Program-made: the position numbers and the translations under genes
The notes under the pieces: generated by a model
Databases searched by the model: none
What the model was told of the DNA's origin: nothing
Seen by the model: only the letters and a program-made list of their open reading frames with translations
Shown: positions 42,714-53,905 of the stretch, in pieces
Layout of the letters: every line of letters begins with the position of its first letter
How positions within the stretch are numbered: position 1 is the stretch's first letter
Origin: Silene conica
Taxonomy: Eukaryota; Streptophyta; Magnoliopsida; Caryophyllales; Caryophyllaceae
Direction: 5' to 3'
NCBI GenBank assembly: GCA_029255685.2
Contig: CM055313.2
Location: 31,244,579 to 31,308,578 of the forward strand
DNA length: 64,000 bases

Positions 42714-44428
42714 AAGGCAACGAAATTTTGCTTTTGTGTTTTTCATAAGTTCTAATCTAAAAATTTTGAAAATCGCTTTCTGTCGGCGTGTGGGTCGGTC
42801 GACCCCTTTTTTCGGTTGGTCGACCACCTCCCGCGCAGGGTTTCTGTTTTTCGGCAGTTTCTCTTTTGTGTAATCGATCTTGTTTTCGATTCTTGTTTAC
42901 ATATTGTTAATTACTCGATATTCTTGACATTATGTGAACCCTTGTTGCTGTTTAAATTGATTTTCACGTTTTGAATCAAAGGTAAAAACTTGTTTTGATT
43001 TCAAGTGCAGCAATTTTGCGTTTTCAGAAACTCGGATTCTTGTTTTTGTGGTCGGTCGACCATTCTGCTGTTACAGGAAATTTTTTTTTTACTGTCAGGA
43101 GGTCGGTCGACCCCATATTGAGGTCGGTAGACCTCGTCCCTGTAACAGACGTTTTTTTTCCCCGAAAATAACTTGTTTTATTTTCCCTTGGCGATAAGTG
43201 ATATACTGTATACGGAAATAGTATATTATTTTTGTGAAACGATTCACTCTCGCATGATACATATTATTTTAAAACGGTTTAGGATAATGGATTATAAACT
43301 TATTAAAATTAAAGTGGTTAAAACGCTATAATCACATAATTTTAATCCCGTAAAGGTGATTTGGTAAAATTTGTTAATCATAATAACAGTATTATGTCAT
43401 GAATGAATTTTTTTTTAGTTGATGCATTTTATTTATCGTCTTGTGAATGCCTTGAATGCTTTCAATAACGTATTTAATTTTTGCAAACGGTTGTAACTTA
43501 GTGTGGCCTTAGAAGATTGTGTCACCGTAATGATGGGACACAGTCTTGCTTGTAATTTTGAGATCTTGAATCTCCGTTTTGGGTTTTTGCCATGTAATTA
43601 CTTTTGTATTTAAATTAGAATGTAAATAGGGTTATATTTGTAATTTAAATTAGTAATTTTGTGAAGACCAAAGACGGAGACCGGATGCTCACTCCCGCTG
43701 CAAAGACCAAGATGGAACATCAAGACAAGCTTCTAAGGGTCCAACGGTGGATTCCAAGTTGTTTTATGTTTATTTTGGTAGGATAGGCCACACTAGGACT
43801 TTTATTTACGTTTATTGCTTTTATTTTATTCTTTCATCGATAATAGCTTGCATCATATTCCGCCTAAAACCAAACCACCTATAACATGCCTGAAAACTGA
43901 CTCATGTAGAGGTTACGCGTTAGTTTTCTGTGACAATACAGATGTCACATGTCACATGCAAAGCCATCACTTTATTTCATTCATTCACGTATATGCTAGA
44001 TATTAGTTCACTTAAAATGGATAAATATAAGTTGATGGGGTCTTCCTCGTATAACAAAAAATTGAGAATAGTCTTTATAAATCAGACTCCCATGAATCCC
44101 TTCTTCGTCGGTAGGCATAATATGACCCCTTCTACGTCGGGTAAGTGGGAACAGATGATTTATTTTATCTCAACATCGTGGTCACTCGATACTATCTAGC
44201 AACTGTGATGGACTAATAGATAGGATATACGGAAATCTATCGACCAAGAGTTCCAACGGTGGGATCGTTTATATAATTCTTGAGGGAGATCAATTATATA
44301 AATGCATGAGTCTACGAGTTTAAATTCAATTTAATATAGACTTATATCACAACAATGAGTTGCTTATATGGTTTTGTTTTATCTTCTTTTCAGTGTAGAA
44401 CACGTTCAACTAAACTGCTGTATAACTA
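42714..44428 (+). other. Long leader of copia-1 with GGTCGGTCGACC words
   Basis: 1.7 kb without a convincing gene lies between the primer site and gag. Exact GGTCGGTCGACC copies sit at 42793, 43050 and 43101, with a variant at 43121 (AGGTCGGTAGACCT). The word is shared with solo LTR C. Confidence 0.7.
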
Positions 44429-45342
44429 ATGGCTGGTGAAGACCCAATGCCAAGTGCCAAGCTAGCACGTGAATCCTGGCTAAAAGCCTACATGGACTCC
44501 ATGAATCAGTCTACTAGACTGAGGAATGATGGGTCAAACTTCTCTGACTGGGAGGCAGCACTACGGAATGCTGCCATTGCTGACGGAAAGCTTAAGTACT
44601 TAACTGAGCCCATTCCGGCACACCCAGGAACTGGAGCTAGAGCTAACGAAGTTCGCGCCCATAGCGACTTCGTCATGGAAGCGGGTGCGATAAAGAACGT
44701 ACTCATCTATGCAATGGAATCCAATTTGCAAAGACGCTTCATAACCCATGGTGCAAACAAGATTTTCACCACGCTCACTAACGAATTCTCAAAAGCTCCG
44801 AGAATCGTTTCTTATGAGCATACCTGTCGTTTCTTTGAGGCAAAACTCCAGAAGGGCCAAGCTGTTAGCCCACATATTCTCAACATGATTGAGAATATCG
44901 AGAAACTGGAGGCCCTAAACTGCAAGATTAGTGAGAACATAATCGTTGATCGAATGCTTCATTCGCTTCATGATGGGTTCGCCCTCTTCAGGGCCAACTA
45001 TTACATGAACGACATGAAGAAGACTCCTCATGAGCTCCACTCCCTTCTCTACAGACCGAGAAGGACCTGAAATTAAGTGGGAGCGTGAAACAGGATGTTC
45101 TCATGATCTCCAGCAAGGGTAAGGGTAAGGGGAAAGCTAAAGCTCAGGGCGACCTAGCGGTAGGTAAGCCCAGGTTCAAGAAATCAGGATGTACTAAGAG
45201 TGGGCCAGGTGAGTCGAGCAACTCACAGGGCAAGACAAAGAGCAAGGATACTAGCATGGAATGTCACCATTGCCACAAGACTGGGCATTGGAGACGCTCA
45301 TGCCCCGTGTATCGTGAGGACATTAAGGCAGGCCGCGTTACT
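44429..45342 (+). pseudogene. Copia-1 gag, frameshifted
   Basis: It starts at ATG 44429 (MAGEDPMPS). The first 200 residues follow the copia gag plan (LRNDGSNFSDWEAALRNA, then FFEAKLQKGQ and LHDGF). A one-base loss near 45050 shifts the frame, ending the first ORF at 45070; the protein continues in another frame with a Lys/Gly-rich stretch and a CCHC zinc knuckle at 45262-45303 (C-H-H-C...H...C spacing C2-C4-H4-C). This would be the nucleocapsid. Protease follows in the same frame. Confidence 0.9.
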
Positions 45343-48002
45343 CCTGTTGGTATGTCTTCTTCTTCTTTTATTCACATGATTGAGATTAACCATGCAAGTT
45401 ACGGAACTTGGGTACTGGATACTGGTTGTGGTTCTCATCTATGTAATCATGTGTAGGGCCTCCGAAACCAAAAACCCCTCATCAAGGGTGAGGTTGACTT
45501 GCGTGTCGGGAATGGAGCACGTGTTGCTGCAGTATCGAGGGGAACATACGTGATCCAGCTTCCAAGTGGATTCGAGTTATCTTTATATAATTGTTATTAT
45601 GTTCCTTGTTTGTTCAAAAACATTATTTCAGTTTCTGCGCTTGACAAACTTGGTTTTTCATTTGTAATAGAAAACAACAGTTGTGTTTTCTCATTACACA
45701 ATATGATTTATGGCAAGGCAGTTTCCATGAATGGAATTTATGTTTTAGATCAAACCACCGAAATATCACATGTGAATAACAAGAGATTAAAGGTAAGAGA
45801 CAAAGATCAAACTTACCTATGGCATTGTCGCATGGGACATATAAATGAGAAACGCGTAAAACAGCTCATACAGAATGGGGCTATCTCGGCCTTTGATTTC
45901 GAATCATATGGCACATGTGAAACATGTCTCATCGGTAAGATGACTCGTATTTCCTTCAAAGGTGTTGGAATGCGCGCTGCCAACCTATTAGGACTCATAC
46001 ATACGGATGTATGTGGGCCTACGTCGATCAACGCACGAGAAGGCTATAGGTATTTCATCACTTTCACGGATGATTTGAGTAGATATGGCTATGTCTACTT
46101 AATGAAACATAAAAGTGAATCCTTTGACAAGTTCAAAGAATACCAGAATCGGGTACAGAACCAACTGGGAAGAAAGATTAAAGCACTACGTTCTGATCGT
46201 GGTGGTGAGTATCTTTCACACGAGTTTGATCAACACCTTAAAGACTGCGGTATCGTTCTGCAGTTAACTCCACCTAGAACACCACAATTGAATGGTGTGT
46301 CCGAACGGAGAAATCGAACGCTACTTGATATGGTTCGATCCATGATGAGTCACACCGTTGTGCCTGATTCATTGTGGGGCTATACTCTTTTGTCAGCCGC
46401 TCTAATACTTAACCGAAGTCCGTCCAAAGCTATTGACAAGACTCCATACGAATTATGGAAGGGAACGGTCCCTAACTTGTCCTTTATTCGGGTTTGGGGC
46501 TGCGAGGCTTATGTCAAGTGGAGACACGAGGATAAGCTCGGCCCGCGATCGGTCAAGACATACTTTATAGGCTATCCAAAAGGAACGTTTGGTCATTACT
46601 TCTACTCACCAACCGAACAACGTGTTTTTGTTGCGGCTAGTGTGACGTTCTTAGAGAAAGAATTTCTCGAGAACAAGTCGAGTAATAGAACCTTCGATCT
46701 ATCGGAGATTCAAGAATCAACTACCGAGCAACCATTGGAGGAAATAGTTCCTTCAACCGAGGCTGCAGTAAATATTCCTGAGGAACCTAGGAGGTCAGGA
46801 AGAGTCTCTATTCCTCCGGACAGATACATGGGTATGGTCGAGGAACATGACATAGATGACGTCTTACTCCTTGAGGGTAATGAACCCTCAAACTATAAAG
46901 GTGCCATGACTAGTTCTGATTCAAAGCTATGGCTAGAAGCCATGCAATCCGAGATGGACTCCATGTATGAGAACAACGTGTGGGATCTTGTGGACCTACC
47001 TGCAAAGGTACGTCCCCTTCAATGCAAATGGCTTTACAAAATAAAGCATGTCGTGGAAGGACAACAAGATATCCACAAGGCAAGACTAGTTGTTAAAGGT
47101 TTCACTCAAGTGCCGGGCTTGCACTACGATGAGATCTTTTCACCCGTAGTCATGCTACGTTCCATTCGGATTATCTTAGCGATCGCCGCATTTCACGATT
47201 ATGAAATCTGGAAAATGGACGTTAAAACCGCCTTCTTAAACGGTTATTTGGAGGAAGAGTTGTACATGGTACAACCCGAGGGTTTTATTGATCCAGAACA
47301 TCCTAAGAAGGTATGCAAGCTTAAGCGTTCCATCTATGGACTTAAGCAAGCATCACAGAGTTGGAATCATCGCTTCGACCAAGTGATAAAAGAGAATGGG
47401 TTCATTTGATCAGTCGAGGAACCATGTCTCTATATCAAGTCGAGTGGGAGCAAGATTGTCTTCCTAGTACTGTATGTCGATGACATACTCTTGATTGGGA
47501 ATGACATACCTCTCCTTTATTCGGTTAAAGCATGGTTGAAAAACCATTTCCAGATAAAAGATCTGGGAGAGGCACAAAGAATTTTGGGATCCGTATCTAC
47601 AGGGATAGATCACGACGGATGTTGTCTCTCAGTCAGGAGTCTTATATAAATAAGATCCTAGAGAGATTCAGCATGACGAACTCCAAGAAAGGGTTCCTTC
47701 CTATGACTACTGGGCTTCACTTGAGCAAGACTCAAGAAGCTAAGACATTGGAAGAGAAAGAGCGCATGAGTCGGATTCCTTATGCTTCGGCTGTAGGATC
47801 GATCATGTATACCATGATATGCACACCTTCTTAAGCTTGCCAACACTGGATGACAACATAGCTGATCCTCATGCACACCTTCCCCAATCTTTAGATCGCT
47901 ACGGATTACAACATAGCTGATCCTCTCACAAAAGCATTACCACGTGATAAGCATGAAGGGCACATTCATTCCATGGGAATTAGATGTGTTCCTAAGTTGT
48001 AG
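45343..48002 (+). pseudogene. Copia-1 pol, with two nonsense codons, a frameshift and RNase H deletion
   Basis: Protease: WVLDTGCGSHLC with the catalytic Asp at 45418-45420, then a TAG at 45454 where the frame otherwise continues. Integrase: HCRMGH and CETCLIGK zinc residues, then HTDVCGP, SDRGGEY and NGVSERRNRTLLDM carrying the D-D-E triad. RT: KMDVKTAFLNGYLEEELYM, SIYGLKQAS, then TGA at 47407, then YVDDILLIG. A frameshift near 47587 is followed by SYINKILERFSM and PYASAVGSIMY. Most of RNase H is gone, and a block containing ACAACATAGCTGATCCTC is duplicated at the break (47855 and 47909). The true C-terminus (ADPLTKALPRDKHEGHIHSM) ends at 48002. It lies in the usual Ty1/copia domain order. 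I do not assign a lineage. Confidence 0.9.
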
Positions 48003-48866
48003 TACTCTTTTATAAATTCATGTAATAATTCATTTTCTCGTGTACTCTATTCAACCTTATTGTTATGATATATTATGTTTTGTCTTTCATGTGGAATTCT
48101 ACGTCAATTTTGAACACCACAAAGTGAACTGATTAACATTACATCGTTTTAGTCCTTCATTACCCACTTGAGCTGATAACTCAGGTAATCATTTTGTGAC
48201 GTTGGTTGATGGTGGGTTCAACGAGCCATAAGTCAAACGGCTGACTGACCAATCACAAAGGCGAGTTATACGGATATCTCGTAGGACACCCCATGACAAC
48301 GTTATGGAGTCCTAAATGTTTTATAACATTGGGTGTCAGGTCGTGGATAGGACCTCCATAGTGTTCCTTAGAGTCGAGTTTTTTGACTTTCAACTGTCTC
48401 TTGAGATTAAGGCGGATTTTAGGTAACTTTGGTTTCTTTCCCACGGTCTTCCATAACAGGGGCCAAGAGGATTTTTTCTGGGTTATTTCATGTTGCGCTT
48501 ACATCGGCAGGATTCGAGTTGAGGGAAATATCCAAACCCTTATCAGGATTTTATCATTTCTCAGGGCCACTCGAGGAATAGTAACTGAAATGCATGGCCA
48601 TGCTCGGATACAGATTCGTTTTATCAGTTAAGTTACTCTCTAGTCGGGGAAACCACTCTTGATACAGATCGCTTGTAAGATACGACCTTTGCGAATGCGG
48701 ATTTGCAAATTGTCTTACATTGAGTGGGAGAAATTTTAAAAGGATATGAGAATCGGTTATCGCACCTACACTTGTACGGACAAGTGGGAGTTTGTTGGAG
48801 CTTGTGTCCTCCACATGTAGTGTGATAACGTCATTGCACATACCCTTGTACGGACAAGTGGGAGAT
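48003..48866 (+). other. 3' region of copia-1 with duplicated purine tract
   Basis: No gene is visible; frames at 48383-48631 (plus) and 48554-49096 (minus) are non-specific. The tract CGGACAAGTGGGAGAT lies next to the 3' LTR. About 80 bases earlier, CGGACAAGTGGGAGTTTGTT plus GGAGCTTGTGTCCT repeats both the tract and an LTR-start-like sequence. Confidence 0.7.
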
Positions 48867-49856
48867 TGTTGGGGCTGGTGTCCTTGACAGTTAGTACAAT
48901 GACTTACTAAATCTCTTAAAGGATCACAAGGGCATACTTCAGTATTATTATCAGTTGATCCACGTTTATCAATAACGGTTGGCTTGCTAGATAAGTTTGA
49001 CGTTATTGTCATACGGATGGCGGTGATCAACTGGTCCCTATACGTCACACCTATAGGACACGTTTGAGAGATGTGAAGGTATGAAAATACAGTCACATTT
49101 ATGCCGGATACGACTAAACAGTTAGTCAGAGGTATTGACTATTAAATTAGTCAATAAGATGTTGAGATTATTATTTTATACGGATTAAATAATTTTAGCT
49201 AATACGGATTACATGATTAATTCGTAAATTAAATATAAACGGTTATATTTAATTAAATATTGTATTCGCGTATTAATATAAACAGTTATATTAATTTGGG
49301 TAATTATACAATATCGTAATTTTATCAGACCATTATTAATACATCGACTGCATTAATATCTGATAACATGTGTGCGATTTGTAATTATAATCCCGCAAAT
49401 AATATTTAGCAGATCGGGTCGAATCACGCAAAGGAATAAGGTAAGAGTGGAAAAAGCCCACTCTTACCCCAACCAATTCGGCCGACCCACTTGCTACAAA
49501 AGGAGAGTCCTTCTCCTTTTGTCAAGACACTGGTTAATTCATAATCTCAAGAATTAGGGTTTTGAGAACATTCTTTTCCCAAAACTCAGATCTCACATCA
49601 AAACTCACAAAAGCTCTCCCCATATTGCAAGGCAATTGGAGAGTATTTCTAGCACACGCGGCATCATCTCATTTAAGTCTTGGGTGCAAGTTATAGGAGG
49701 GAATTTACTTTAATTCCCGTTCTTAGGCCTATTCAAGCAAGGACCCAAGGTTGTATTCCTTTTTCATGCTTTTAATTAACTTATGACTATAATCACAATT
49801 GTATGTTTCGTTATAATCCTTCAAGTTTAGGGCGAATACATGTTTTATTCCCCACA
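48867..49856 (+). repeat. 3' LTR of copia-1
   Basis: 990 bp, the same length as the 5' LTR, with 12 substitutions seen by eye. It is followed by the right target duplication AATTA at 49857-49861. Confidence 0.95.
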
Positions 49857-50966
49857 AATTAATGTTTAATTAGTATTCTATTTTTAGAATATGGAGTTAT
49901 TAATCTTAATGGGTTAATATAAAATATCTTATAGTCAATAAGGGAATAAATAATTTTCTTATGAGTTAATTATTTTTTTTCTAATAAACTAAGGATTTTT
50001 ATTTAACTTAATTGTCAAGTAATATAATTTTAGAAATCGTGTAAAGCGGTTTTGGAAATCGTGTATAATGACACATTCCTTAATTGTGTAGGATTGCTTA
50101 AATAAGTATTATGTATTTATTTAGATATCCTAAAACAATCTAGATTATACTATGGTAATATAATTTATTATATTTTGACAAGGTTTAGGAAGTTGGTTTT
50201 AATAAGGTTAGTATTTATTTATTATATAAGATCTTTCCTAAATATGAATTAGGAAATTGATTCTATCTATAATATCTAAATATCTTATTAAATCTTTCCT
50301 AAATAAATTAAGATTAGATTTATGGTAGTATTACCTAAAGACTAGAATTCTAGTTTAAGTAGTATTTCTAAAGTCATCTAGGGTTTGAAAAACCTAGACA
50401 TAATTCTATATAAATAGAATACTTATGAAACATTGAAAGACACGAAACCATACACACTTGCACACAAATCAAGAAAACCGCCGTCGTTATTTTCTTCGAG
50501 ATTCGAGCTTTAATTGTCATATCGGTTTCAAGATTCAAGTGCTCCAGCATTGATCTTATTCATTCAAGATTGTGAAGAACTCATTGAAGACTTATCTTAT
50601 TAGCGTAAGATAGATTGAGTATTTAACGGTACTCATTGTAATCAAGTGTTTCACGGTACTTGACGTAGCTAGGTATTTAACGGTATCTAGATTGAGTTAC
50701 AACTACAATCAAAGTTGTACGAGTAGGGTTGATAAAATTGTAATACGGAGAAGGTACTAATTTTATTAATCGAGAATAGTGGACGTTGGTTTCGAATTGT
50801 GAAACCGAACCACTTCAAAAATATCGTGTCTCTCTTTATTTCTTGTTCTACTCGACATCCATCATACAAACGAACACATCGAAGAAAATTTGAAAAAGAA
50901 GGCATACTCAATTCAACCCCCCCCCCCCCCCTCTTCTTGAGTATATTCATATCAATAGACCCTTCA
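49857..50966 (+). mobile_element. Copia-2 LTR (main part)
   Basis: The LTR body ends GACCCTTCA at 50966, two bases before a primer site. It contains a TATA box (TATATAAATA, 50407-50416), repeats of TTTAACGGTA, and a run of 15 C at 50917-50931. Its 5' part was separated by copia-1 and lies before 41709. The form, with ATTGGTATCAGAGCC following, is typical of a Ty1/copia element. Confidence 0.75.
50407..50416 (+). promoter_or_regulatory. TATA box of copia-2 LTR
   Basis: TATATAAATA within CTATATAAATAG, about 550 bases before the LTR end. Confidence 0.6.
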
Positions 50967-50968
50967 AT

Positions 50969-50980
50969 TGGTATCAGAGC
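50969..50980 (+). other. Primer binding site of copia-2 (initiator tRNA-Met)
   Basis: TGGTATCAGAGC, two bases after the LTR end; a 12-base match to the tRNA-iMet complement. It confirms that 50966 is an LTR end and that the element reads on the plus strand. Confidence 0.9.
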
Positions 50981-51052
50981 CTCGTGCTCTTGATCGCCTA
51001 ACCGCCTGAGATTGATCCTGCTATTGATTCTATATTATATACTCTATCAACA

Positions 51053-51186
51053 ATGGATTCCAAGCACCTCAAGTGTCCTATTTTCGATTGTAAGAACTAT
51101 AGTCTATGGAAGAACATGATGACTCACTACATCAAGGGATGTGATTGGGAATATTGGAAGATCATCCAAACCGGACCAAAGAAAAT
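51053..51186 (+). pseudogene. Copia-2 gag, N-terminal fragment
   Basis: ATG 51053 starts MDSKHLKCPIFDCKNYSLWK, then MMTHYIKGCDWEYWKII, the usual opening of a copia gag (P-x-F-x-x-x-N-Y-x-x-W). About 45 codons remain before the sequence changes into Athila-type LTR G. It is 73 bases past the primer site, a normal leader length. It is non-functional. Confidence 0.75.
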
Positions 51187-52486
51187 CTTGTCCCTTTTTC
51201 TTCTCTTGGTGCATTTCTTGTTGTTTTGCAGGAATTATACAAAAGTTGAAGAAACTGAGCTTTTCTCGTCAAAAGTAGACCCTTTTTAGAAGATGGAACA
51301 AGTCAAGGAGTCCCATGACCTAAAATGTGCAGTCCCGAGCTTAAAGGAACGGTAAACGAGGCAAAGACAAAGGACAAAGGCAGAAGAATCGAAAAAGAAG
51401 CAATCTGATCTGTCATTTGCTCAATCGATTAAACATCAGTGCTCGATCGAGTGGATGCAGGAGGAGAAAGACTCGATCGAGTAATGGTTTACTCGATCGA
51501 GGAGTCTGCAGGACGAACTAAATCCCCGAGGGTCTTGAAGTTACTCGATCGAGCAGATGCTGGTTCAAAGTTGGTCGATCGAGTACAATCTGAGGAAAAG
51601 TTACTCGATCGAGTGGTTTAGTCACTCGATCGAGCAACTCACTTACTGTACCGGATCAGCATTTTCCCATTTTTAGGTTTTAAGATTAAGATGTTAACCT
51701 AATACCTATTTAAGGATTAGGTTAACAATAATTAAAACATTCAGTCATTTTAGCATTTTTCATCAGTTTCATAGTTTACTCTTTAGATCTAAACACTTTC
51801 GCATTCTAGCTTTTGGCATTTTTCTCAAGATTAATTATAATTCAAGCCTTTGGTTTCCATTCAACTTTCCTGCGATCATTGTAATCTCTTTCTCTAATTT
51901 TATTATTGTTTTGTTTATTCATCTTCTATGCTTTTTAGTATTTTATTATTATCAATCATGTTTAATTCTATCGTTATCATTGGTATTGTTGTTAGTGTAG
52001 ATCCATTAGCCATATGTAGGTAATTTTTATAATATGTTAGGATGAAGGGACTCGCGGTAGTAATGTCGTAAGAATTGCATGTTAGTCGTCCTTGCGACGA
52101 AGTTCACCCAAAAACAATTTAGTTATGAAACTAGTCAATTGAGTGCACGCAGGAGACCAGTTTATCTAGTAAAACCATACCTAGATCGAAAGATTGGTAA
52201 GGTAGGCTTGTTTAGGATGATCTATGTAACCTATCTAGATCGAAAGATTGATAGGGGAGTCTAGGGTGATTTCAGACCGAAAAGATATTAATCGTTCCCA
52301 CTTCGCTTATAATTCGACTGACGTAGTTTTGCTATGTGACATATATTACCGCGACAACCTGAATCCTGACATAAACCCCTTTTTTTGATTGAATTTACCG
52401 TTGTTTTACTTTGTGTTATTTCTGTATCGTCTGTTTTTAGTTTATAATATCAACAACAAAACCCCCCAATCGTGACTCGTAAACTG
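51187..52486 (+). mobile_element. Athila-type LTR fragment G
   Basis: Homologous to LTR E from about its base 95 onward: TTTCTTGTTGTTTTGCA near the start, the palindrome array, and AGGATTAGGTTAACA after a weak TATTTAAGG. Both ends are missing. Late in the fragment the words TAGATCGAAAGATTG occur twice about 60 bases apart. It disrupts copia-2 gag on the left and abuts LTR H on the right. Confidence 0.75.
51417..51640 (+). repeat. CTCGATCGAG palindrome array in LTR G
   Basis: Seven or eight copies of CTCGATCGAG and variants lie between 51417 and 51640, with spacers that do not match those of LTR E. Confidence 0.9.
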
Positions 52487-52873
52487 ACCTTTTTCTTATG
52501 ACCGTGCACACATAATATCATACAAAAGCAAGCACAAGTGTGAGAAAATATACACAACCGATCCGAATGTACTAAGTCAATGGGCCGAATATAAAACAAA
52601 AGGTTAGAAAATTGGGCCGGCTTAGGATAATGTTTTAAATGGGCCTCAAGCAAAAGATAGGGTTTGTAATCCGAGGGGTAAGCAAAAGGAGGTCTAAGGG
52701 CCTCGGATTCACACAGGATCAGGAGAGAGTTTGGGTTGGGCCAACAAAAGGATTAAAAGTTTAATAAGTCCATCCCGGACTTAACCAACAACAAGATAGC
52801 ATGTAAAGTGCGTGAAAATGCATAGAAATGCGTGCTAAATAATGCCAAAAGGTGTATAAAATAGGCACGCATC
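52487..52873 (-). mobile_element. Athila-type LTR fragment H (5' end), minus strand
   Basis: The minus strand starts TGATGCGTGCCTATTTTATAC at 52873, an Athila/Tat LTR start, and runs leftward for nearly 390 bases until it meets fragment G. No palindrome array is left. It cuts the unidentified coding fragment at 52874. Confidence 0.6.
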
Positions 52874-53184
52874 AAGGGTAAAAGACGGTCAACCAACATA
52901 CCTTCAAGCTTCGTCATTCGAACTCTGTCTAACCCTTCTCTAGGAGCTTCAAGAGACACTTCGCGAAATAAGGGACGAGGAGCAGTCTCTGACGGAGTGA
53001 AATCAGCAAGAACATCTTCTACTGTTGATTTACCCTTGTTTAATTTTCGCCTCTTACCGTCCGCATTCGACATATCCGACATTGGAGTAGGATTTGGTGA
53101 AACATGGAGTGATGGGTTTGATGATGGTGAAGGTGAGAAAGTAGATTTCTTACGGTTAGACCGGGTAGCTTTGGATGGAGGCAT
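52874..53184 (-). pseudogene. Unidentified N-terminal coding fragment
   Basis: From ATG 53184 the minus strand encodes about 103 residues: a Ser/Pro-rich start (MPPSKATRSNRKKSTFSPSP), a basic KRRKLNKGK that could be a nuclear signal, then STVEDVLADFTPSE and VRMTKLEGMLVDRLLP. At 52873 it runs into LTR H. I do not recognise the family; it may be a host gene first exon or part of another transposon. LARD I inserted 143 bases upstream of the ATG, so both sides are disrupted. Confidence 0.4.
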
Positions 53185-53326
53185 GTTGTGATAGTTTTAG
53201 TGAAGGAGGGAAAATTGATGGTGAGAAGATTTCTTGAAAATGATAAGTTCTTGGTTGAGTAAATATGAAAGACGGTTGATGGTGATGGGGTGAATAGGGG
53301 TGTGAATGTGGGTAAATGTAATTAGG

Positions 53327-53331
53327 TGAGT
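53327..53331. other. Target site duplication TGAGT of LARD I (left copy)
   Basis: TGAGT precedes the LTR and is repeated after the right LTR at 62459-62463. Confidence 0.93.
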
Positions 53332-53696
53332 TGTAACACCCCATAATTTCCAAGTCTCTATATATTAATAAAATCTTATTTTAGTAATAATAATGATCCA
53401 CAATAAATAAATTTCCATCTAAATTCTATCGTTTTTGACAACGATATTAAAAATGCTCGTTTTAAACTTATACTCGTCAAACTACGAACAACTACTCTGT
53501 CTTTGTTACTAATTTTGAGATCCGTTAAAGACATATCCAGCTCTTGATTGTAAAATAAAAGTTTTATATCTTTTTCTTAGTTTTCCAACGCCACCAACAA
53601 CACCTCAATCAGAGTTCTGTGGAAGAAATTATGCCAAAAATACGAAAGGCTGTCGCAGAATATCCGCCTACGAGATGCTCGCTCGTTGCTACCTCT

Positions 53697-53905
53697 TCCT
53701 CTTGGCTTAAAAACTTCGACACATGGGCATTAGTACATATTCCACTTGGCCTAAGATATTAGACACATGAACTAATCACTTCTTCCACATGGCCTAAGGT
53801 TCTTGACACATGACATATTGCTCTCGACACTTGGCCTAAGGCCCTCGACAAATGGCCTAAGCCTCAACACTTGGCATTACTATTCCAACACTTGGCTTAA
53901 GCATG
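53697..53905 (+). repeat. CACTTGGCCTAAG repeats in LARD I LTR
   Basis: Seven or eight irregular copies of GACACTTGGCCTAAG or shortened forms (GACACATG, CACATGGCCTAAG), 20-35 bases apart. The second copy of the cluster lies at about 59926-60122. Confidence 0.8.

Larger units (their letters stand above)
41709..49856 (+). mobile_element. Copia-1: complete but mutated Ty1/copia retrotransposon
   Basis: An 8,148-bp element with two 990-bp LTRs (TGTTGGGG ... CCCCACA), a tRNA-Met primer site, a long leader, gag-pol in the copia order (protease, integrase, RT, RNase H), a purine tract and an AATTA target duplication (41704-41708; 49857-49861). I counted 12 differences between the LTRs by eye, so it is older than the Tekay copy. 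Gag-pol carries frameshifts, nonsense codons and a deletion in RNase H, so it cannot move on its own. It split the LTR of copia-2. Confidence 0.95.

Noticed and set aside
48554-49096. 180-codon minus-strand frame
   Set aside because: It straddles the copia-1 3' region and LTR on the non-coding strand, and the LTR part recurs in the 5' LTR (41726-41938). There is no known domain.
50917-50931. Run of 15 C as a functional element
   Set aside because: A homopolymer just before the copia-2 LTR end. It may partly be a sequencing artefact and nothing else supports a function.
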